7,047 nucleotides of DNA, taken from assembly GCA_003455565.1 (NCBI GenBank), contig DMQW01000212.1:3286-10332 (forward strand), given 5' to 3'. The notes under the pieces were generated by a model that saw only the letters and a list, made by a program, of their open reading frames with translations, had not been told where the DNA came from and did not search any database. This DNA is from Limisphaerales bacterium (GTDB taxonomy: Bacteria > Verrucomicrobiota > Verrucomicrobiia > Limisphaerales > UBA11358). This document shows, in pieces, positions 1-5,228 of this stretch (position 1 is its first letter; every line of letters starts with the position of its first letter). The position numbers were made by a program, and so were the translations under genes.

Positions 1-297
1 CAGGCCGATGTGTTCGTGCGTGTCGCTGATGCGATGGATGTCGAGAAAGCGCGGCGCGATGAGCGCGCGCGTGCCGGGCGAAGTCGTGGGCGGACGTTCG
101 CCGAGCAGTTCCACGTCGAGGCCACTTTCTTCCTTCGCCTCGCGCAACGCGGCCTGTTCCGGGTCTTCGTCCAGTTCAACGTGCCCGCCGAGCGGCAGCC
201 ACTGGTCGAGCTTGCGATGATGGATGAGCAGAATCTTTTCGTCGTGGACGACAAAGATCGCGACGGTAAAATCAATTTTTTCGTGGATGTGGGCCAT
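1..297 (-). CDS. NUDIX hydrolase, N-terminal part (runs off left edge)
   Basis: This open frame starts at the ATG at 297 and stays open for 99 codons to the window edge, so the C-terminus is missing. It contains a complete NUDIX box at residues 38-60 matching G-x5-E-x7-R-E-U-x-E-E-x-G-U: G38, E44, then REAKEESGL at 52-60, with E53, E56 and E57 as the expected metal ligands. Before it comes a beta-rich segment (DFTVAIFVV, KILLIHH) and the WLPLGGH approach typical of the fold. NUDIX enzymes hydrolyse a nucleoside diphosphate linked to another moiety (NTPs, ADP-ribose, NADH, dinucleoside polyphosphates) using Mg2+ in the cytoplasm. The substrate cannot be told from this part. It starts 41 bp after the stop of the nuclease-like gene in the same direction, so readthrough from that gene is possible. 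The start has no Shine-Dalgarno sequence. The family call is secure, while the role is open. Confidence 0.93.
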   Translation of the reverse strand, partial: MAHIHEKIDFTVAIFVVHDEKILLIHHRKLDQWLPLGGHVELDEDPEQAALREAKEESGLDVELLGERPPTTSPGTRALIAPRFLDIHRISDTHEHIGL

Positions 298-338
298 GGT
301 GTTCGTGAAGAAATGAATTACAGCATCAGCGCAGTTCG

Positions 339-1061
339 CTAATCCCGCTTCAGCCAGAGATGCCTGATGATTATTGCCGGGGCGGCTTTTCCAGTTTCAA
401 CATATTTGAAAATGCGTTCGTGACGGCTGACGTGAACGACTTCATTTACTGAACCGGCTTTTGAAGCCTGACATGGTTGAGGAGCATCAAGCGTTGGAAT
501 CTCTTTCTTTCGTGATACCAATGCCTCCGGCAACTTCGGTAAAATAGTGTAGCCGCTGCGAGCATAACCAATCATCAGTGCGCTGGTCATTGTCCACGCA
601 TAGTCGCCCCGAATGAAACGGATGATTCCTTTGTCGCAATAATGAGCGCCACCGGTGTGGTCGCTGTCCACCGGCTTGCATTCAATGAAAAGCCAATCTT
701 GAGTTGGATAAGCCACGCTCGGGCGATTGATGAAACCCACAAGCAAATCCGGCTTCAAGTCGCGTTTGCTGCCATCAAAGTTGCGCAACTCTGCGCCGCG
801 TGTGCCAATGGTAAAAATCTCCTTGTTGAATCCATCCACGAGTTCTTTTTTAAACACAACGTCAAACAGAGTTTCATGAAGTCGGTGGGTAACTCCGTTT
901 TCCAGTGCTGTATGCAGGTCAAATCCGGGTTGTGGATTTTCAATCATCCACCGCCACGCACGGACAAGTGCCAGTTCAACAATGATGCAAGCACGCGGAG
1001 AAAGCGGCTTATGCGGCAACTCATCCTCGTCCGCAGTCATGTTGAACATTCCGAGCGTCAT
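339..1061 (-). CDS. Putative PD-(D/E)XK restriction endonuclease partner of the methyltransferase
   Basis: This 240-residue protein has no signal peptide or membrane segment. I do not recognise a named family, but it carries a plausible PD-(D/E)XK nuclease core: P104-D105 in KPDLL, then a hydrophobic strand ending in E127-C128-K129 (WLFIECK), with E53 or E63 in the preceding helix as a further candidate acidic residue. After the core come GIIRFIRGDYAW (145-156) and SALMIGYARSGY (160-171), a layout I associate with small restriction-endonuclease-like proteins. The C-terminus is H/W rich (VSRHERI and IIRHLWLKRD). The gene starts 3 bp after the methyltransferase stop codon and has no Shine-Dalgarno sequence, so translational coupling is likely. 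From this context I infer that it cuts DNA lacking the partner's methyl mark, or helps the partner act. M5 or M8 could be the true start. The nuclease fold is moderately supported; cleavage activity is inferred. Confidence 0.72.
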   Translation of the reverse strand: MTLGMFNMTADEDELPHKPLSPRACIIVELALVRAWRWMIENPQPGFDLHTALENGVTHRLHETLFDVVFKKELVDGFNKEIFTIGTRGAELRNFDGSKRDLKPDLLVGFINRPSVAYPTQDWLFIECKPVDSDHTGGAHYCDKGIIRFIRGDYAWTMTSALMIGYARSGYTILPKLPEALVSRKKEIPTLDAPQPCQASKAGSVNEVVHVSRHERIFKYVETGKAAPAIIIRHLWLKRD

Positions 1062-1064
1062 GCG

Positions 1065-4000
1065 TCAGTCAAAAACGTCAAGGTGTTCACGGACGAGTTC
1101 CGCGCCGAGCAACCGCGCCCGGCTTGGTGTCCAATAGCGATACTGGTTTAGCAACGCCACAACGAGACCGCCCTTCACTGCCAGAATAATGCGTGTGCTG
1201 CCGGTATCATCGGCCAGTTTGAGCAAAGCTTCGCGGAAAAATGTATCGGGGGCGGGCAACTTTGTTCCACGTTTTGAAATGAGCAACAGGCCAAACGGAG
1301 CTAAAGGTTGTGACTTCAAAAGCTCTACGTGCGGTTCATCGTCGGTGACTTTGAAAAACGGGCGGAGAATGGATTCAAGCCTGGTTCCAAATTTACGCCG
1401 TTCATTTTCTGCGGGAGGCACACTGGCGCGTTTCCCTAACTCATCACTTGGCTCTCGAATTTCCAACGTGTCAGCAATCACTTCCAAGTCGCGCCTATCC
1501 AAGCCGTAGATTTTGGCAAACAAAATATCAACGTCATCAAAGACACTTGTGTCTTCGTCGAGAAGATCATTGGATAATTTTTGTATTTGTCGTTTTGTTT
1601 CGGGAGGCAACGTGTTGATAGGAACGATTGGGAAACGATCCAAATCACCTTTTTGAAGTTTGGGCCGCTCAACTCCTATCTCACCGCTCGTCAGTAATGC
1701 GTAGTAAAGCCAAAGCGATGAATGCACCAAAAGATGCAAATACCTTGCCGCCAGTTCACCTTCCGGGGTTGCTGGGGCTGAATAGCCATAAAAACTTTCG
1801 TTGTAGGCAACGTCATCAAGACTAAATAATGCACGACCTTCGTTGCGGTCAGTGGGAGGTGAAACCTTAACCAAAGTCAGCGGGGCGCGATAAACTCGGA
1901 GCTTGTCACCTTTTTTGCGAAAACGTGTTCGATGCAACTTGTCGCGCGAAAATCTTTTGAGGCGAGATACATCCACCGCAAAGCGCGGGAGTGGCCGTGC
2001 TAGGGCCTCGGTTTTGGGAGAATGCAGGTCGGGAAGAACCTTTAGTTCTGCGGCAGAATCTTTTACTGGTGCGATTTTATATCCTTGGCAGGTGGCATAA
2101 CTGTCCACCCAAAACTCATTAAGTGGAACGCCGCCTGATGCCCGGATTCGACTGATGACATCGAAATCCAGTGAAGTTCCAATGCTTAAGGTTTTCCAAA
2201 GCCAAGGGTGTTCTAATGCGGCTTGGATTTCAATTGGCTGGACAGATTTCGCGTCAATCCGCATCTCGCCAAGGCCGTTGAGATTGGTGTCGGGATAAGG
2301 AGTGATAAACCGCAGCGAGTGGTTTTCTTTGGGCTTGCGATTGTTCGCAAACAGGAGCAGGAACGGCTGGTCCACATCAGGCCAGACTTTGGTTTTGCGA
2401 AGATTCGCGCAATTGATGACGCCCGTGACTTCAACCAGTCGCAGAAATGTTTCGCGGGCACGACGGGGAATATCTTCCTGTTTGAGCAGAATGCGCGCTG
2501 GCAACGCCATGGCAATCCGGCCATCGGGTTTGCACCACTCGGTAGCCTTCCAGACGAAAGGCAAATCCGGCCCGGAGTCGGGAGTTTCATACGCCGCCGC
2601 AATTTTTTCGTCCGCCCGCCGCGCGATGATGTCTTTGCTCAATTGGTTCAACTGTTCGGCCAGCGGACGATCATCACCTTCGAGGCTAGTCCACGGTGGG
2701 TTACTTAAAACCAAATCGAACTTGCCATCAAAACGCTGGCCGACGTGTTCACCCAAGCTGCCGGCAACTGCACCTTCTTCCGGGTCAACTCCTTCACGCC
2801 GGAAATTGAACAGCACCTTGTCACGCAGATGAGCAAACTTGAGCTTGGACGGCGGCACCGGGTCTGGGTCAAGTTCGATGGCCGTCAGGTAAAGACTCAA
2901 CGCGGCCAGTTTGAGTGCGGAATCGCTGATGTCGAAGCCAACAAGTTGCTTGTTCAGTATTTCGCGAATGGCCTTGGTGTCGGGTCGGTTGCCGGTTTCT
3001 TTCCAGCGCGCTTGATAAAGACGACGGAAGGCGAGAACCAAAAATACGGAGGCGCCGCAAGCCGGATCTAACACGCGGGCTTCATGAGCGTTGGGAAGTT
3101 TGATGAAAGCTTCGTCAACCAGTGTGGTGACAATGTTGCGCGGAGTATAATGGACACTTGTCTCCTTGGCGTTGTCATGTTCCCATTTCCAAGCGAAACG
3201 TTCATAGACTTGGCTTAACAGGCCGACGGGAACGTGGGCAAAATTAAACGTGCCGAAGTCCATCTTAAGCGGCAATTGATATTCCGAATCACCCCGGGGC
3301 TCCACGCCTTCAATGATGGCCGTCAAATGAGAGAAAACACGTCCGCCGGTGCGTTGACCAATTTTGTTGAAATAATCGGCGTCCCCGCCGTCCGTCAGCG
3401 GAAGCAGATCACCATTAAATGTTTTATCAAGCCAAGTTGAAGTGCTGGCGGCATTATTGGCATTCGCAAAACAATCTTCAATGCGGGCGGCCTTGGGCGC
3501 AATTAGCCCGTAATCATCCTCTCGAACAATCTGACGATCTTTCAGGAATCGGAAAAACAGCGCCCGGCCCATGAGCGACAAAACATCGGTGCGTTTGATA
3601 TGCAGTTGGGCCAGACGGTCGGCTACGCTCCACACCAGTTTGAACATGGCGGAGAAAACGTAGTCAGCATCTTTGGGTTTTTCTCCCTCGAGATAATGGC
3701 CGTGAGCTAGGTGGGTGAAAAAAGTGAGCGCCTCTGGAGTGTCAGGGTTGTAAATCTGCCATTCCGGCATCCGGTCATCCAACGACACCGGCACAACCTT
3801 CAGTTCGCCGGGGCGGATGCGGGCGAGATAGGCGCGGTCGCCACGACAGGCGAGCTTGCGCCGGAGTTCGTCCAAATTCTTTTCCTGCTCAACTGGTGTT
3901 TGGGTGAGATTGCTTTCGTTGACGAAGAAAAGCAACGGTCGTCCCTGACTCTCCGCCACGCCATGGGGGAGCAGTTCAGAAGGTTCTCGCGGCTCGACCA

Positions 4001-4094
4001 GATCCAAATAGTCGAGGAGTTCCGGCTTTGCGGAACCACCAAACAACCGGAAGTTGGTGACGCCGTAATTCTGAAGTTCGGTCTTTAGATTCAT
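1065..4094 (-). CDS. N6-adenine DNA methyltransferase (Eco57I / type IIG-like), probable R-M or defence enzyme
   Basis: This 1009-residue protein should transfer a methyl group from S-adenosylmethionine to N6 of adenine in a specific DNA site. Residues 1-140 form an uncharacterised N-terminal domain (RPLLFFVNES, CRGDRAYLARIRPGEL). A helical linker follows (155-190), then GLLSQVYERF and HYTP (291-318), which usually lead into the methylase core of type I and IIG enzymes. Motif I is VLDPACGASVFL (341-352), with S349 where many relatives have glycine; a motif II-like GFDIS lies at 386-390; the catalytic motif IV NPPW is at 465-468 (bases 2691-2702). Residues about 640-830 look like a target-recognition region, ending in ERPKLQKGDLDRFPI (809-823). 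Residues about 895-1009 form an extra C-terminal domain (RIILAVKGG, YWTPSRARLLGAEL) that I cannot name. I see no clear nuclease motif in this chain, so cleavage would fall to the next gene. The ATG at 4094 begins directly at the MNLKTELQNYGVTNF segment and is preceded by a weak GTGGAA. Confidence 0.9.
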   Translation of the reverse strand: MNLKTELQNYGVTNFRLFGGSAKPELLDYLDLVEPREPSELLPHGVAESQGRPLLFFVNESNLTQTPVEQEKNLDELRRKLACRGDRAYLARIRPGELKVVPVSLDDRMPEWQIYNPDTPEALTFFTHLAHGHYLEGEKPKDADYVFSAMFKLVWSVADRLAQLHIKRTDVLSLMGRALFFRFLKDRQIVREDDYGLIAPKAARIEDCFANANNAASTSTWLDKTFNGDLLPLTDGGDADYFNKIGQRTGGRVFSHLTAIIEGVEPRGDSEYQLPLKMDFGTFNFAHVPVGLLSQVYERFAWKWEHDNAKETSVHYTPRNIVTTLVDEAFIKLPNAHEARVLDPACGASVFLVLAFRRLYQARWKETGNRPDTKAIREILNKQLVGFDISDSALKLAALSLYLTAIELDPDPVPPSKLKFAHLRDKVLFNFRREGVDPEEGAVAGSLGEHVGQRFDGKFDLVLSNPPWTSLEGDDRPLAEQLNQLSKDIIARRADEKIAAAYETPDSGPDLPFVWKATEWCKPDGRIAMALPARILLKQEDIPRRARETFLRLVEVTGVINCANLRKTKVWPDVDQPFLLLFANNRKPKENHSLRFITPYPDTNLNGLGEMRIDAKSVQPIEIQAALEHPWLWKTLSIGTSLDFDVISRIRASGGVPLNEFWVDSYATCQGYKIAPVKDSAAELKVLPDLHSPKTEALARPLPRFAVDVSRLKRFSRDKLHRTRFRKKGDKLRVYRAPLTLVKVSPPTDRNEGRALFSLDDVAYNESFYGYSAPATPEGELAARYLHLLVHSSLWLYYALLTSGEIGVERPKLQKGDLDRFPIVPINTLPPETKRQIQKLSNDLLDEDTSVFDDVDILFAKIYGLDRRDLEVIADTLEIREPSDELGKRASVPPAENERRKFGTRLESILRPFFKVTDDEPHVELLKSQPLAPFGLLLISKRGTKLPAPDTFFREALLKLADDTGSTRIILAVKGGLVVALLNQYRYWTPSRARLLGAELVREHLDVFD

Positions 4095-4201
4095 GGTTCC
4101 ACTGCCAGCATGGACTCTGTTTGATTATGATGCCCGGTAAAATTTTTGCACGTCATTTTCCAGCCAGTTTACAGCAGGAGGTGGGACAACGGCTGTCCAT
4201 C
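4095..4201 (-). other. Leader of the methyltransferase-nuclease cassette; no certain promoter
   Basis: This non-coding stretch lies between the korB terminator and the methyltransferase ATG, so the cassette's own promoter should sit here. On the minus strand there is a CATAAT hexamer at 4124-4129, about 30 bp before the start codon, but no convincing -35 box at the usual distance: GTGCAA with a 16-bp spacer is the nearest and it is poor. A short inverted repeat, GGACA-acggc-TGTCC (4184-4198), lies upstream and could be an operator or chance. No small ORF is evident. Confidence 0.3.
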
Positions 4202-4237
4202 TAAAATAAAACGGACGCGCCATGCCTGACGCGTCCG
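4202..4237 (-). terminator. Rho-independent terminator of korAB
   Basis: Read on the minus strand there is a perfect 8-bp GC-rich stem, CGGACGCG pairing with CGCGTCCG, around a 10-base loop (4220-4229), followed at once by the T-rich run TTTTATTTTAG. It lies 22 bp after the korB stop codon. The plus strand has no T run on its other side, so it works in one direction only. It separates the oxidoreductase transcript from the methyltransferase cassette. Confidence 0.88.
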
Positions 4238-4259
4238 CAAGACGGATTTAACTAAAAAA

Positions 4260-5213
4260 TTATTTCATCCGGTCGAAATTCTTCTGGAGAATCTGCCAGT
4301 CTTTCTGGCCGGTGACTTTGCTTTGATAAGACTTGATGATTTCAGCTTCCTTCGCGTTCTTGGTCGGCTTGCTGACCTTGTAGAAAATGCCGAAGCTGCC
4401 GGGGAACGGCTCGCCCGCGAGCTTGTAGGCCGCGAGTTCGTCCGTCACATCGTGCGTTTTCGGAACTTCGTTGAACACGCCGCCTTTGCGCGGGTTGCTC
4501 GCGTCGAACGCGCCTTCGTAAAATTCCACGCACTCGCTCAAACATTCGATGAAGCTGAAACCGTCGTGATCCATCGCGGCTTCCATCATCGCCAAAACGT
4601 GGTTCGGATTCGTGTGCGTCGTGCGCGCGACGAAAGTTGCGCCGGCGGAAATCGCCTGCTTCATCGGGTTGATCGGATAATCCACCGCGCCCCATTGGTC
4701 GGTCTTGCTCTTGAAACCAAGCGGCGACGTGGGCGAAGTCTGTTTCTTCGTCAGGCCGTAGACCCAGTTGTCCATCACGCAGTAGGTCAGCTTGATGTTC
4801 TTGCGCGCGGTGTGGGTGAAATGATTTCCGCCGATGGAAAAGGCGTCGCCGTCGCCGCCGAAAACGAAAACGTGCAGGTCAGGCCGCGAAAGTGAAATGC
4901 CGCTCGCGAACGGCAGCGCGCGTCCGTGAATGTAATGCGCGCCGTGCGCCTGCACGAAATACGGAAAACGGCTGGAGCAGCCGATGCCCGCGATAGTCGT
5001 GATTTTCTCGTGCCGCAGCTTGCGCTTTTCGATCAGCTTGAAATACAGCGCGAGCACGGAGAAATCGCCGCAGCCGGGACACCACGTCGGATGATCGGCG
5101 GCGATTTCTTTTTTGGTCAGACCTTTGCGTTCTTCGGTGGCAGGCAAAGTGGGCGCGGCGACGGAAGTAATGTTTCTGGTGCGTTCGGGAGTTTCTATCA
5201 AAGTTTGGCTCAT
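4260..5213 (-). CDS. korB: 2-oxoacid:ferredoxin oxidoreductase, beta subunit (probably 2-oxoglutarate)
   Basis: This 317-residue subunit holds the thiamine-diphosphate site and one [4Fe-4S] cluster of an enzyme that oxidatively decarboxylates a 2-oxoacid to an acyl-CoA while reducing ferredoxin. Cluster cysteines are C45 and C48 in WCPGCGDF, C79 in GIGCS, and most likely C228 in LSECVEF. The diphosphate/Mg2+ site is GGDGDAFSIGGNH (119-131) followed by DNWVYGLTKKQTSPTS (148-163), the family's classic N-x-x-Y-G-L-T-x-x-Q-x-S-P-T pattern. The length suits KorB/PorB. A poorly conserved N-terminal extension of about 40 residues comes before the first cysteines. The gene follows the alpha subunit after 15 bp, so the two form an operon and a complex. 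The start lacks a Shine-Dalgarno sequence. Substrate choice (2-oxoglutarate rather than pyruvate or other oxoacids) rests mainly on overall resemblance and the fused partner, so it is less certain than the family. Confidence 0.95.
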   Translation of the reverse strand: MSQTLIETPERTRNITSVAAPTLPATEERKGLTKKEIAADHPTWCPGCGDFSVLALYFKLIEKRKLRHEKITTIAGIGCSSRFPYFVQAHGAHYIHGRALPFASGISLSRPDLHVFVFGGDGDAFSIGGNHFTHTARKNIKLTYCVMDNWVYGLTKKQTSPTSPLGFKSKTDQWGAVDYPINPMKQAISAGATFVARTTHTNPNHVLAMMEAAMDHDGFSFIECLSECVEFYEGAFDASNPRKGGVFNEVPKTHDVTDELAAYKLAGEPFPGSFGIFYKVSKPTKNAKEAEIIKSYQSKVTGQKDWQILQKNFDRMK

Positions 5214-5228
5214 AACAAAGTGGGTTGA

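Noticed and set aside
10..342. 110-codon plus-strand open frame at the left edge
   Set aside because: The minus strand here encodes a perfect NUDIX box, so the plus frame is a shadow.
642..1151. 169-codon plus-strand open frame
   Set aside because: It lies antisense across the nuclease-like gene and the methylase 3' end; its translation shows no family motif, while the minus-strand frames have clear ones.
2223..2832. Two plus-strand open frames of 161 and 176 codons
   Set aside because: Both are antisense to the methylase core that encodes NPPW in the minus frame, and they have no recognisable domains.
339..4094. Type I R-M, BREX (PglX) or DISARM system
   Set aside because: A large adenine methylase is shared by all of them, but no specificity subunit, HsdR, PglZ, BrxC or DISARM helicase is present and the flanks are metabolic genes.
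4184..4198. GGACA-acggc-TGTCC inverted repeat as a terminator or operator
   Set aside because: The stem is only 5 bp with no T run after it; it may be a chance repeat and is mentioned only in the leader entry.
4323..4895. 190-codon plus-strand open frame
   Set aside because: It is an antisense shadow of korB, rich in R, A and V as expected from the complement of a GC-rich gene.
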